This document shows, one piece after another, positions 7,824-15,926 of a DNA stretch of 64,000 nucleotides. Each line of letters opens with the position of its first letter. The stretch's first letter is position 1. Location of the stretch: contig DZCQ01000001.1 in the NCBI GenBank assembly GCA_022730285.1, positions 34,079 to 98,078 on the forward strand, given 5' to 3'. Source of the DNA: Flavobacterium psychrophilum (GTDB taxonomy: Bacteria > Bacteroidota > Bacteroidia > Flavobacteriales > Flavobacteriaceae). Below the pieces are notes generated by a model. It searched no databases. It was not told the origin of the DNA and saw only the letters and a list, made by a program, of their open reading frames with translations. A program made the position numbers and the translations under genes.

Positions 7824-8404
7824 TCTAAGTAAGCTAAAATTGCTAAAATTGTAAATATCAGGTATTGTAACGATAGCATTCCCAATCCGCGATATGCAAA
7901 TAGTGGAACAACAATGCAATCCCCCAAAATCCATAGTGTCCAGTTTTCTATTTTTTTAATTGCCATGTACCACATTGCTGTAAAAAATATTCCAGATGTA
8001 AAAATATCAATATAATTAGGAATTTCAAGAGAATAGTTGAAAAATAAATATACTAAATAAGTGACAATCATGGTGGCGATAAAAAGTAGAAATCCTATTA
8101 TTTTTTCCGAATTTGTTGTTCTAGAAATATGTAGTGATGTGTTATTTTTGGTGTTTTTCCAGCTATACCAGCCATAAATACTCATTATAGAATAATAAAA
8201 ATTCATAGTCATATCTCCATAATATTTTGCTTTATATAACAAATAAACTGTAATTATTGTAGAAATTAAACCTGTTGGGTAAACCAAAATATTTTCTTTT
8301 TTTGCAAAAAATACACTTAATATACCAAAAATAAATGCAAATAGTTCTAAAATAATTTGACTATTGGATACATCTTTGTATTGGGAAATAAAAAATTCTA
8401 TCAT
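7784..8404 (-). CDS. pnuC: Nicotinamide riboside/mononucleotide transporter PnuC
   Basis: Inner-membrane facilitator for nicotinamide riboside, feeding NAD salvage. The 206-residue product is almost wholly hydrophobic, with about seven membrane segments. Family marks include VYPTGLISTIITVYLLYKAKYYGDM, YSIMSIYGWYSW and WTLWILGDCIVVPLF near the C-terminus (the W..WI..D.. signature of PnuC). The reading frame extends to 8458, but that part runs into the GGGP synthase gene ending at 8418. The ATG at 8404 leaves a 13-base gap and gives a normal start, MIEFFISQYKDV. The gene overlaps the start of the NadR-like kinase gene by 40 bases, a metabolically sensible pair: transported NR is trapped by phosphorylation. 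Confidence 0.93.
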   Translation of the reverse strand: MIEFFISQYKDVSNSQIILELFAFIFGILSVFFAKKENILVYPTGLISTIITVYLLYKAKYYGDMTMNFYYSIMSIYGWYSWKNTKNNTSLHISRTTNSEKIIGFLLFIATMIVTYLVYLFFNYSLEIPNYIDIFTSGIFFTAMWYMAIKKIENWTLWILGDCIVVPLFAYRGLGMLSLQYLIFTILAILAYLEWKKILNKDLVKY

Positions 8405-8417
8405 TCTGCGTGTTTTT

Positions 8418-9143
8418 TTAAAGGGTAAATTTCTCGAAAAAAGTGTCGTCTTTTTCAAAAGCTGTTCCTATCACGACCATATCTGCACCAGCTTTAAAAG
8501 CGTCTTTTATTTCTTTGTTGCTTTTTATACCACCTCCTACAATTATAGGAATTTGCAAATTGGAAGAAATTTCTTGTATCATGGCAATAGGTACTGGAAA
8601 ATTTGCCCCACTACCAGCTTCTAAATATAGCAGTTTATTACCCATAAACTCTCCAGCTTGAGCAGTTTGCAAGGCATAAGCATTATTTTCTCTGTTTATA
8701 GGTTTTGTTTGACTCACTCTCTCAACTGCCGAAATGGCACCTCCATTTATTAGCAAATAAGCAGTAGGAATCACTTCCAGAGTTGTTTTTTTAAGAAATG
8801 GAACGGAATTTACCTGATGTTCTATCAAATAATCTGGATTTCTACCTGAAATTAAACTTAAAAATAAAATCCCATCTGCTTTGTCAGATATTTGAGCAGG
8901 ATTTCCTGGGAAAATTAAGATGGGTAAAATGGTGTTTTTTTTGATAGAAGCAATTAAATCATCTAAATCATTGCCTGCATAAGAGCTTCCACCAACTAGA
9001 ATATGTGTTACAGGAGACATCTTGATTTTAAGAAAAAGCTTCGGAACTTGTTGTATTATTATTTTTTCAGGATCAATTAATACTGCCAATAGTTTTTTAC
9101 CAATACTTTTGGAGTGTAAAATAGTACTGTAAATAGTATCCAT
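8418..9143 (-). CDS. Geranylgeranylglyceryl / heptaprenylglyceryl phosphate synthase (GGGPS, group II)
   Basis: TIM-barrel prenyltransferase joining a polyprenyl diphosphate to sn-glycerol-1-phosphate, the first committed step of archaeal-type ether lipids; Bacteroidota carry related group II enzymes. The motifs visible are LLAVLIDPEK at the N-terminus, ILVGGSSYAGNDLDDL, ILIFPGNPAQIS, LLYLEAGSGA and IIVGGGIKSNKEI (the phosphate-binding loop) followed by GADMVVIGTAFE. At 241 residues it has normal length. The frame opens at 9179, but the ATG at 9143 (MDTIYSTILHSK) avoids overlap with the PPTase gene ending at 9154. It sits between PPTase and PnuC in a compact operon. The prenyl chain length used and the final lipid are unknown. 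Confidence 0.9.
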   Translation of the reverse strand: MDTIYSTILHSKSIGKKLLAVLIDPEKIIIQQVPKLFLKIKMSPVTHILVGGSSYAGNDLDDLIASIKKNTILPILIFPGNPAQISDKADGILFLSLISGRNPDYLIEHQVNSVPFLKKTTLEVIPTAYLLINGGAISAVERVSQTKPINRENNAYALQTAQAGEFMGNKLLYLEAGSGANFPVPIAMIQEISSNLQIPIIVGGGIKSNKEIKDAFKAGADMVVIGTAFEKDDTFFEKFTL

Positions 9144-9153
9144 ACTTATGCAA

Positions 9154-9789
9154 TTATTTGTTTTTGTCCTCAAAAGCATATACTAAAACGTAATTTTTTA
9201 TTTGTTCAAAATGAATTTCAAAATTATCTGTTTGGTTCTCAAAACATAATCTAGCCTTTGTTTTTAAATCAGATATGGCAAATTTTTCTTCTAAAATATG
9301 GTCTGGAAAACTAATTCCTACTTTATCTATTATCTTAAAGATAGATTCTTTTATTCCCCAAATAATAGTCGCTTTTTTTAGCGTATCTTCTGGTGATAAA
9401 TCTTCAAGATGCTTCATATCCATAAATTTAGGAGCAATTTTGAGTGCTTTTTCTTTCACCATTTCTAAATCTATCCCAATAGGCACTTTGCTGATTGCTA
9501 AGGCTGCTAAGCCATTAGAATGTGAAATAGAAATATATTTTTGGTCCGTAAGATACGGTTTCCCACTTGGAGTATATTGCAAGTTGGAATCAGAATAACC
9601 TGCTATTTGCAATAATTTTCTAATGCTTAAAAAACCTAATTGGTGGGTTAATGATTTCATGGTGTTTAGCCGAATAAGGCTAACATCATTTAGTAAAACT
9701 TCGTCAAATAAATCCTCAAAAGATTCGGTTATCTCCCAAATTAAAATTTGTGTAAAAGGGTTTGGTTGGAATGTTTTGTATAAAGGCAT
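9154..9789 (-). CDS. 4'-phosphopantetheinyl transferase (Sfp-like)
   Basis: Transfers the 4'-phosphopantetheine arm from CoA to acyl- or peptidyl-carrier proteins. The 211-residue protein holds the Sfp-family signatures ISISHS (before the CoA-binding histidine region), GIDLE (magnesium-binding Asp and Glu) and WGIKES (the W..KES motif). Its length lies nearer the two-lobed Sfp/AcpT type than AcpS (about 120 residues). It is the first gene of the minus-strand operon that continues through GGGP synthase, PnuC, NadR-DUF4301 and ArfB, and it is divergent from ahcY across a 125-base gap. The carrier-protein target is not visible in this window. Confidence 0.9.
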   Translation of the reverse strand: MPLYKTFQPNPFTQILIWEITESFEDLFDEVLLNDVSLIRLNTMKSLTHQLGFLSIRKLLQIAGYSDSNLQYTPSGKPYLTDQKYISISHSNGLAALAISKVPIGIDLEMVKEKALKIAPKFMDMKHLEDLSPEDTLKKATIIWGIKESIFKIIDKVGISFPDHILEEKFAISDLKTKARLCFENQTDNFEIHFEQIKNYVLVYAFEDKNK

Positions 9790-9879
9790 TTTAAAAGCTA
9801 ATTTTTAGGATTTATTTTTTACAAATAAAAACAATTGTTAATTATTAAAGCTAATTTTTTTAATTAAAAAGTTATTGTG

Positions 9880-9887
9880 TAAATTTG
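9880..9887 (+). promoter_or_regulatory. Putative -7 element for ahcY
   Basis: TAAATTTG fits TAnnTTTG and ends 27 bases before the chosen ahcY ATG at 9915. It overlaps codons of the longer possible frame starting at 9885, which favours the downstream ATG. No good -33 TTTG is seen. Confidence 0.5.
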
Positions 9888-9914
9888 CAAAAAATAATTA
9901 CAAATATACTACAA

Positions 9915-11231
9915 ATGAGTACACAAACAACGCCATTTATTACCTATAAAGTAAAAGATATCTCTCTTGCTGCATGGGGACGAAAAGAAATTGAATTAGC
10001 AGAGGCTGAAATGCCAGGTTTAATGGCACTTAGAGCAGAATACAAAGAAGAACAACCCCTAGAAGGTGCTCGTATTGCAGGTTGCCTACACATGACTATT
10101 CAAACTGCAGTTTTAATAGAAACACTGATAGCTTTAGGAGCAGAGGTAACATGGAGTTCTTGTAATATTTTTTCTACACAAGATCAAGCTGCTGCTGCAA
10201 TTGCTGCTGCAGGAATTCAGGTTTATGCTTGGAAAGGCTTAAATGAAGAAGAATTTGATTGGTGTATAGAGCAAACATTATTTTTTGGCGAAGACCGCAA
10301 ACCGTTAAATATGATACTAGACGATGGTGGAGATTTAACCAACATGGTAATAGACCGTTATCCAGAATTAGTAGCAGGAATTAAAGGATTATCAGAAGAA
10401 ACTACCACAGGAGTTCATCGTTTGTACGAAAGAGTAAAAGCAGGGACCTTACCAATGCCAGCTATCAATGTAAACGATTCTGTTACAAAATCTAAATTTG
10501 ATAACAAATATGGTTGCAAAGAATCTGCTGTTGATGCAGTGCGTCGTGCAACAGATATAATGCTAGCTGGAAAACGAGTGGTTGTTTGTGGTTACGGAGA
10601 TGTAGGAAAAGGAACTGCAGCATCTTTTCGTGGTGCAGGGTCTATAGTTACAGTTACCGAAATTGACCCAATTTGTGCATTGCAGGCTGCAATGGACGGT
10701 TATGAAGTGAAAAAACTTGCCACAGTTGTTACTAATGCAGATATAGTAATTACTACAACAGGAAACAAAGATATTGTATTAGAAAAAGATTTTCGTGCAA
10801 TGAAGGATAAAACGATTGTTTGTAATATTGGACATTTTGATAACGAGATTGACATGGCTTGGTTAAATGCAAATTACGGAAACACAAAAGTTGAAATAAA
10901 ACCACAAGTAGATAAATATACCATAAATGGTGTAGAAATAATCATTTTAGCAGAAGGACGTTTGGTGAATTTAGGCTGTGCAACTGGGCATCCTAGCTTT
11001 GTAATGAGTAACTCGTTTACAAACCAAACACTAGCTCAAATAGAATTGTGGAAAAACAGTGCGGCTTATAACAATGATGTATATATGTTGCCTAAACACC
11101 TAGACGAAAAGGTAGCTATGTTGCATCTTGCAAAATTAGGAGTAGAGCTAGAAAGTTTGCGTCCAGATCAAGCAGAATATATTGGAGTAGAAGTACAAGG
11201 CCCTTTTAAACCGGAATATTACCGATACTAA
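9915..11231 (+). CDS. ahcY: S-adenosylhomocysteinase
   Basis: NAD-dependent cytosolic enzyme that splits S-adenosylhomocysteine to adenosine and homocysteine, clearing the product of all SAM methylations. The 438-residue protein shows the family order: [20 protein letters not shown] near the N-terminus, [19 protein letters not shown], the NAD-binding [26 protein letters not shown], and the C-terminal [18 protein letters not shown] ending in FKPEYYRY. The frame is open from an ATG at 9885, but homology begins at MSTQTTPF (9915), and a promoter -7 element overlaps the upstream part. A strong terminator follows 21 bases after the stop. The homocysteine it makes could feed the CBS-type enzyme at 928. 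Confidence 0.96.
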   Translation: MSTQTTPFITYKVKDISLAAWGRKEIELAEAEMPGLMALRAEYKEEQPLEGARIAGCLHMTIQTAVLIETLIALGAEVTWSSCNIFSTQDQAAAAIAAAGIQVYAWKGLNEEEFDWCIEQTLFFGEDRKPLNMILDDGGDLTNMVIDRYPELVAGIKGLSEETTTGVHRLYERVKAGTLPMPAINVNDSVTKSKFDNKYGCKESAVDAVRRATDIMLAGKRVVVCGYGDVGKGTAASFRGAGSIVTVTEIDPICALQAAMDGYEVKKLATVVTNADIVITTTGNKDIVLEKDFRAMKDKTIVCNIGHFDNEIDMAWLNANYGNTKVEIKPQVDKYTINGVEIIILAEGRLVNLGCATGHPSFVMSNSFTNQTLAQIELWKNSAAYNNDVYMLPKHLDEKVAMLHLAKLGVELESLRPDQAEYIGVEVQGPFKPEYYRY

Positions 11232-11252
11232 AAGTAAAAATTTTAAATTTTG

Positions 11253-11282
11253 TAGCCGATTATTTTAATCGGCTATTTTTTT
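11253..11282 (+). terminator. Rho-independent terminator after ahcY
   Basis: Perfect 10-bp stem TAGCCGATTA (11253-11262), 3-base loop, TAATCGGCTA (11266-11275), followed by a run of eight T's. Classic intrinsic terminator. Confidence 0.93.
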
Positions 11283-11306
11283 TGTAAAATGGTATTATAC
11301 TTTTTT

Positions 11307-11690
11307 TTAGTTCGCATTTTCTACTAGGACAATTTCTTCCTTGCTTAAATCATACAGCCCATACACCAAATTATTTATTTGAGTATCCAAATTTTTGCAC
11401 TTATCGTCAAGATAGCTTTTGTCACGCTCGGTTACGGCGGTTTGTTGTTGTTTTTTAGTGGCAAGCATTTGCTCTACCAAGTTTACAATACTATCGTGCA
11501 TTTCTTGATTGGTTTTGTTAAGTTTTGGGAAGGGGAGTTGCTCCACGTGCATTTTTTTTACTTCTGCTAAAACTTCACCTTGTTCGGGATTTATTTGGTA
11601 ATAATAAAAATCAGTCAATTTAGAATTTAAAACTCCTAAAATAAATTGATGACTTATTTTATTTGATAGGCTATGTTTAAATAGAATATA
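11307..11690 (-). pseudogene. C-terminal relic of an Eco57I-family (type IIG) restriction-modification enzyme
   Basis: The frame is open between a stop at about 11693 and the stop at 11307 with no convincing start. The translation from about 11650 reads HQFILGVLNSKLTDFYYYQI, then INPEQGEVLAEVKKMHVEQLPFPKL and, near the end, LDTQINNLVYGLYDLSKEEIVLVE. This is the pattern of the TaqI-like C-terminal specificity domain: a LNSKL..FYY segment, LP.P, then LD.QI..LVY.LY.L..EEI. The methylase and endonuclease parts (normally about 900 residues upstream) are absent; the integrase gene lies there instead. I read it as the decayed end of a deleted restriction-modification gene. A free-standing small protein starting at the TTG near 11618 is a less likely alternative. 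Confidence 0.78.
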
Positions 11691-11707
11691 TCAAATTAAA
11701 CATAGCC
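11669..11707. repeat. Perfect 12-bp inverted repeat between integrase and restriction relic
   Basis: GGCTATGTTTAA (11669-11680) and TTAAACATAGCC (11696-11707) are exact reverse complements separated by 15 A/T-rich bases. No T tract follows on the minus strand, so it is not a typical intrinsic terminator for the integrase, which ends at 11733. It could be a weak terminator or a recombinase-related site. It marks roughly where homology of the relic gives out. Confidence 0.7.
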
Positions 11708-11732
11708 ATAATTTATTATTTCAAAATATTTT

Positions 11733-12805
11733 CTAAAAAAAGAAAGTTGGTAATTTATTTACTGCGTCAACTTTAGTTTGATTTAATACTTTTGCGTATA
11801 TAGCAGTCGTCCGAACTTCTTTATGCCCCAATAGTTTAGATACAGTAAAAAATTCTACATTATTATTTAAAAGCATTATAGCTGCCGAGTGCCTTCCACA
11901 ATGAAACGTAATATGTTTTGTAATACCTGCTTTTAAGCACCATCTTAAAAGTTCCGTATTGTGATAAGCAGAGTATTTTAATCCTACAAATACTCTTTCT
12001 TTATTTTCTCTTCTTTCCCCTAGTAATTTAACTGCATTGTCTGATATAGGTAATGATTCTGCGTGTTTTGTTTTCTTTTGAGTATATACAATTGAATAAG
12101 TTCCATTTTCAAATCTAATTTCGTCCCAAGTCAATTTATTTATATCTGACCAGCGTAGTCCTGTAAAACAAGAAAATAAAAATGCTCTCTTTAATACATT
12201 ATATCTGCAATCAGTATAAATTAATTTTTGAATTTCGTCTGCTGTTAAAAATTCTCTATGTGTTTCAACTTCCTTAATAAACTTAACATTATCAGCTGGA
12301 TTATCTTTTAATAATTTTCTTCTATATGCTTCATGAATTGAATGTTTAAAAATGTGAAATATTGCGAAGCTGAATTTTGCTTAACTCTTGCTAAAAGAAA
12401 AGCTTTAAAATCTTCCATTAATCTTTCATTTAATTCTGTAAACAGAATGTTTTTATTAAAACTGTTTATGTGTTTATACACACTATCCCAACTACCAAAA
12501 TTCACACCTGTTTTCTCTCTTTCTTTCCATAATTCACAGAAAAATTTATTAAAATTGATGTAGCTTGTAGTCGGTTTTTTAAATCCATAAGATTCATTTT
12601 GGATTTGATATAATCTTTCAACTCTAATTCTTTCTGCAATTGCTAGAGTTTGTTTATTCATCTGTTTAGTGGTTGGATTACCTTTTTCATTTTCTAAATA
12701 CAATTTCAAGTTTTCTTGATATTGTTTTTTGTCGATGTAGATATCTAAATAAAGTGCAAATCTACCTTTATCTTTTAATTCTCTTTTGCGAAGTGTTACT
12801 GTCAT
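11733..12805 (-). pseudogene. Tyrosine-recombinase integrase, single-base frameshift
   Basis: Phage/conjugative-element type integrase of about 357 residues in two frames. The N-terminal arm-binding and SAM-like domains run from MTVTLRKRELKDKGRFALYL (ATG at 12805) to about 12355, where the frame exits to a stop at 12308. From about 12357 the next frame continues FKHSIHEAYRRK, FLTADEIQKLIY, FSCFTGLRWSD and onward, without any stop until 11733. Restoring one base near 12353-12358 (QYF-H-IFKHS) would mend the gene. All catalytic residues remain: Arg in TGLRWSD, His/Arg in HCGRHS, His in LLGHKEV and Tyr in TAIYAKV. So decay is recent, or the shift is a sequencing error. It lies between the restriction relic and mnmE; no tRNA or clear attachment repeat is visible. 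Confidence 0.9.
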
Positions 12806-12986
12806 TTTGTATTGAGTTTTATTGATTTTGTGAGCATAAAATTAAAATCAATAAATAATCAATACAACTTTTGGATTATTTTCAATCCTAAAGAATCAAA
12901 AAGAAATTTTAATCACACGGAATCCGTTGTACTTTAAGGGTTAAATTTTCTGTTTTAATCTTTTAGATTCCTTTTGTGGACGTGCT

Positions 12987-14393
12987 TTACTTCCCGATAC
13001 AAAAGTTTGCAAAAATATTACCAAGTAACTCGTCATTGGTAACTTCACCTGTAATCATGCCAAAATGATACAAGGCTTCTCTAATGTCAATTGCCATTAA
13101 ATCTGACGATAAATTGCTTTGCAAACCATAGTTCACTTTCTGAATTTCATCCAACGCTTTTAATAATGAATCGTAATGCCGTGTGTTGGTAACTATGGTT
13201 TCATTATTGCGTAAAATACCTGTATTTATAAAAGATAATAATTTATTTTTAAGTTTGTCAATTCCAGTTTTTTGTTTTGCCGAAATGAAAATAGAAGAAA
13301 GTCGAAAGTCGAAAGCAGAAAGTTGTTTTGTAATGTTTTCTTGTTCTTCAATAGTGAGTAAATCCGATTTGTTAATAATTATAACCAATGTTTTTAAAGG
13401 GAATTGATTTTTAATTTTTTCTATTTCTATTTTCAATCCCGCACTTTCAATTTTCAACTTTTGACTTTCGACTAAATATAAAACTACTTGTGCTTGTTCT
13501 ATTTTTTGAAATGTTTTCTGGATTCCAATACTTTCCACCATATCTTTCGTCTCTCTAATTCCAGCCGTATCGATGAACCTAAAACCAATGCCGTCAATAA
13601 TCAATTCGTCTTCTATCGTGTCTCGTGTTGTTCCTGCAATGTCAGAGACAATTGCACGTTCTTCGTTTAATAAAGCATTCAATAAAGTCGATTTTCCTAC
13701 GTTTGGCTCGCCCACAATAGCCACAGGAATTCCGTTTTTAATTACATTTCCAACTGCAAACGAGTCGATTAGGCGTTTCAAAACAAATTCAATACGGTTT
13801 AAAAGTTCTTTGAATTGCGTTCTATCGGCAAAAGCAACATCTTCTTCGGCAAAATCCAATTCAAGTTCTATTAAGGATGCAAAATTGAGTAATTCTTGTC
13901 GCAAAGTTGCTAATTCATTACTAAAACCGCCTCGCATTTGGTTCATTGCTATTTGATGACTGGCTTCATTGTCTGACAAAATTAAATCGGCAACGGCTTC
14001 TGCTTGCGACAAATCCATTTTTCCGTTCAAAAAAGAACGTAATGTGAACTCGCCAGCATTCGCCATTCGGCAACCTTTTCGGAGTAATAATTGAATAATT
14101 TGTTGCTGAATGAAAACCGAACCGTGACATGAAATTTCGACCGTATTTTCGCCTGTGTAAGAATTTGAATTTTTAAAAACGGATACTAAAACCTGATCCA
14201 ACGTTTTGTTTTCGTCCACAATATGACCCAAAAGCAAGGTGTGTGATTTTTGTTTCAATAAGTCTTTTCCCTTCAAAGATTGAAAAATTAAACTAACAAT
14301 TTCGATTGCTTTTTCGCCCGAAATTCTAATAATTGCAATCGCTCCAGCACCCGACGGCGTGGCAAGTGCTACAATGGTATCGTGATAGTTCAT
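12987..14393 (-). CDS. mnmE: tRNA-modification GTPase MnmE
   Basis: GTPase that, with MnmG, makes the 5-carboxymethylaminomethyl modification of wobble uridine in tRNA. The 468-residue protein has the N-terminal tetrahydrofolate-binding domain (DTIVALATPSGAGAIAIIRISG at the start), a helical domain and an inserted Ras-like G domain: GEPNVGKSTLLNALL (P-loop), the G2 GTTRD, DTAG (G3) and NKSD (G4), and it ends in the diagnostic FCIGK with the essential cysteine. Unusually, two stretches of the G domain, VESQKLKIESAGLKIEIEK just before NKSD and LSAFDFRLSSIF soon after it, are encoded by degenerate GAAAGTC/ACTTTCA-type short repeats. The gene is intact. It follows the integrase scar on the same strand. 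Confidence 0.96.
   Translation of the reverse strand: MNYHDTIVALATPSGAGAIAIIRISGEKAIEIVSLIFQSLKGKDLLKQKSHTLLLGHIVDENKTLDQVLVSVFKNSNSYTGENTVEISCHGSVFIQQQIIQLLLRKGCRMANAGEFTLRSFLNGKMDLSQAEAVADLILSDNEASHQIAMNQMRGGFSNELATLRQELLNFASLIELELDFAEEDVAFADRTQFKELLNRIEFVLKRLIDSFAVGNVIKNGIPVAIVGEPNVGKSTLLNALLNEERAIVSDIAGTTRDTIEDELIIDGIGFRFIDTAGIRETKDMVESIGIQKTFQKIEQAQVVLYLVESQKLKIESAGLKIEIEKIKNQFPLKTLVIIINKSDLLTIEEQENITKQLSAFDFRLSSIFISAKQKTGIDKLKNKLLSFINTGILRNNETIVTNTRHYDSLLKALDEIQKVNYGLQSNLSSDLMAIDIREALYHFGMITGEVTNDELLGNIFANFCIGK
13296..13324. repeat. GAAAGTC short-repeat tract inside mnmE
   Basis: GAAAGTC-GAAAGTC-GAAAGCA-GAAAGTT: four tandem near-identical heptamers, in frame in mnmE on the complementary strand, encoding part of LSAFDFRLSS between the G4 and later parts of the G domain. 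Confidence 0.75.
13419..13473. repeat. Degenerate ACTTTCA/TTTTCAA repeat tract inside mnmE
   Basis: A tract of imperfect CTTTCAA, TTTTCAA, CTTTTGA and CTTTCGA heptamers (clearest at 13443-13473) that is the reverse-complement relative of the 13296 tract. It encodes the SQKLKIESAGLKIEIEK stretch just before the NKSD motif. Confidence 0.7.
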
Positions 14394-14447
14394 AGTGAAT
14401 GGGATTTAGAAAAATCACAAAAATACGATGTTTTGCTGGATAATTTA

Positions 14448-15215
14448 TTAAAACTTTTCAAATACTCCTAGCCCAAATAAGGCGAAATCATACTTGGAGG
14501 GGTCTTTTTTGTCTAATAATCTTAGGTTAAAATCTAGTTCTGCTAAGGCTTTAGCGTCATTTTGTTTTCTTGTTAATAAGCTTAATTTTCTGGCTACATT
14601 TCCAGAATGTACATCTAGTGGGCAGGATAGTGTTGCGGGCGAAATAGTTTTCCAGATGCCTAGATCTACACCATTGTTGTCTTGGCGTACCATCCATCTT
14701 AAAAACATGTTAATCCTTTTAGCAGCCGAGCCATTTTGAGGGTCAGAAATGTGTTTTGTGGTTCTAGTATGATGAGGTATTTCGAAAAATATTTTTTTAA
14801 ACTCTGTTATCCTGTTATAATTTACTTGTGTTGGATTACTTCTTGCAAATACCGCTTCAAGTCCATTATAATTTGTATAAATATGTTGTAGGCTTTTTAT
14901 AAATTGTATGAAGTCCAAACCGTTAAAAGTTCTGTGTACAAATGTTTCTAGCTTTTCCAGTTGCTTATCTTGGTGTGACATTACAAAATCATAAGGCGAA
15001 TTGCCCATATAATCTATCATCTTTTTTGAATTATTGATAATCATTTTACGATTTCCCCAAGCAATGGTTGCGGTTAAAAATCCAGCAATTTCTATATCTT
15101 GTTTTAAGGTAAAAAGATGCGGTATTTGGATAGGATCACTTTCTATAAAATTTGGATTGTTGTATAATTGCACTTTTTCGTCAAGAAAAGGCTTTAACTC
15201 ACTAAAATTTATCAT
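14448..15215 (-). CDS. TIGR02757-family protein (DUF2400)
   Basis: Conserved Bacteroidota protein of the TIGR02757/DUF2400 family; no experimentally known function that I can cite. The 255-residue sequence has the family marks AGFLTATIAWGNRKMI, the FVHRTFNGLDF segment, the KRINMFLRWMVR motif followed by DLGIW, and CPLDVHSGNVARKL. The helical pattern around the last two blocks resembles HhH-GPD DNA glycosylases, which suggests but does not show a nucleic-acid role. It lies between mnmE and the LolD-type ATPase gene, whose stop is 3 bases before its start, so they are probably co-transcribed. Confidence 0.87.
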   Translation of the reverse strand: MINFSELKPFLDEKVQLYNNPNFIESDPIQIPHLFTLKQDIEIAGFLTATIAWGNRKMIINNSKKMIDYMGNSPYDFVMSHQDKQLEKLETFVHRTFNGLDFIQFIKSLQHIYTNYNGLEAVFARSNPTQVNYNRITEFKKIFFEIPHHTRTTKHISDPQNGSAAKRINMFLRWMVRQDNNGVDLGIWKTISPATLSCPLDVHSGNVARKLSLLTRKQNDAKALAELDFNLRLLDKKDPSKYDFALFGLGVFEKF

Positions 15216-15218
15216 TTT

Positions 15219-15926
15219 TTAGATAGAAATTGAATTTTCACTTGCAATAGAGGTGTTTTTCACTTCTTTTTTTATTAGTCCATTTACCATCACCAGCTTT
15301 CTGTCTGCCATATCAGCAAGTTCTTCATTGTGCGTAATTATTACAAATGTTTGGTTAAATTCTTCTCGAAGTTTAAAAAACAATTCATGTAAGTTTCGTG
15401 CCGATTCACTATCTAAGTTTCCAGAGGGTTCGTCCGCAAATATAACTGCGGGTTTGTTAATTAAAGCTCTTGCAACAGCTACCCTTTGTTGTTCTCCTCC
15501 AGATAATTGGTTGGGTTTATGGTGCAATCTGTCTTTTAATCCTAGGTAGGTTAATATTTTTTTTGCCTCGAAAATGGTGTCGTTTTTATCTTTTTTTGCA
15601 ATAAATGCAGGAATGCAAACATTCTCTATTGCTGTAAATTCTGGTAATAGCTGATGAAACTGAAATATAAATCCAATATTGTGATTTCTAAAACTAGATA
15701 GTTCCTTGTCGTTTAGTGTTAAAACATTTGTTTGATTGATTAGAAGTTGCATTTCTGGAACTTGCGTTGGTTTATCTAGTGTGCCTAAAATTTGCAAAAG
15801 TGTTGTTTTTCCTGCTCCAGAAGCTCCTACCACCGATACTATTTCTCCTTTTTCTATATGCAAATCTACACCCTTTAGTACTTGAAGGGTATCGTAATAT
15901 TTTTGAATATTTTTAGCTGTAATCAT
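15219..15926 (-). CDS. lolD: ABC transporter ATP-binding protein, LolD/MacB type
   Basis: Cytoplasmic ATPase of a LolCDE- or MacB-like complex, which extracts lipoproteins or drives export from the inner membrane. It has the Walker [11 protein letters not shown]-loop [16 protein letters not shown], the signature [15 protein letters not shown], the Walker [17 protein letters not shown] and a switch histidine in IITHNEEL. The [10 protein letters not shown] pattern is characteristic of LolD. The frame extends to 15950; I prefer the ATG at 15926 ([20 protein letters not shown]), where homology begins. No membrane subunit is encoded next to it, so the partner lies elsewhere, as is common in Bacteroidota. 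Confidence 0.85.
   Translation of the reverse strand: MITAKNIQKYYDTLQVLKGVDLHIEKGEIVSVVGASGAGKTTLLQILGTLDKPTQVPEMQLLINQTNVLTLNDKELSSFRNHNIGFIFQFHQLLPEFTAIENVCIPAFIAKKDKNDTIFEAKKILTYLGLKDRLHHKPNQLSGGEQQRVAVARALINKPAVIFADEPSGNLDSESARNLHELFFKLREEFNQTFVIITHNEELADMADRKLVMVNGLIKKEVKNTSIASENSISI

Noticed and set aside
7824..7934. N-terminal extension of the NadR-DUF4301 frame
   Set aside because: These 37 codons re-read pnuC in another frame. The P-loop domain begins normally at the ATG at 7823.
9885..9914. Upstream ATG for ahcY
   Set aside because: It lies within a -7 promoter element; homology starts at the ATG at 9915.
12340..12370. Programmed frameshift in the integrase gene
   Set aside because: No slippery heptamer or downstream structure is evident at the break; ordinary mutation or read error is simpler.
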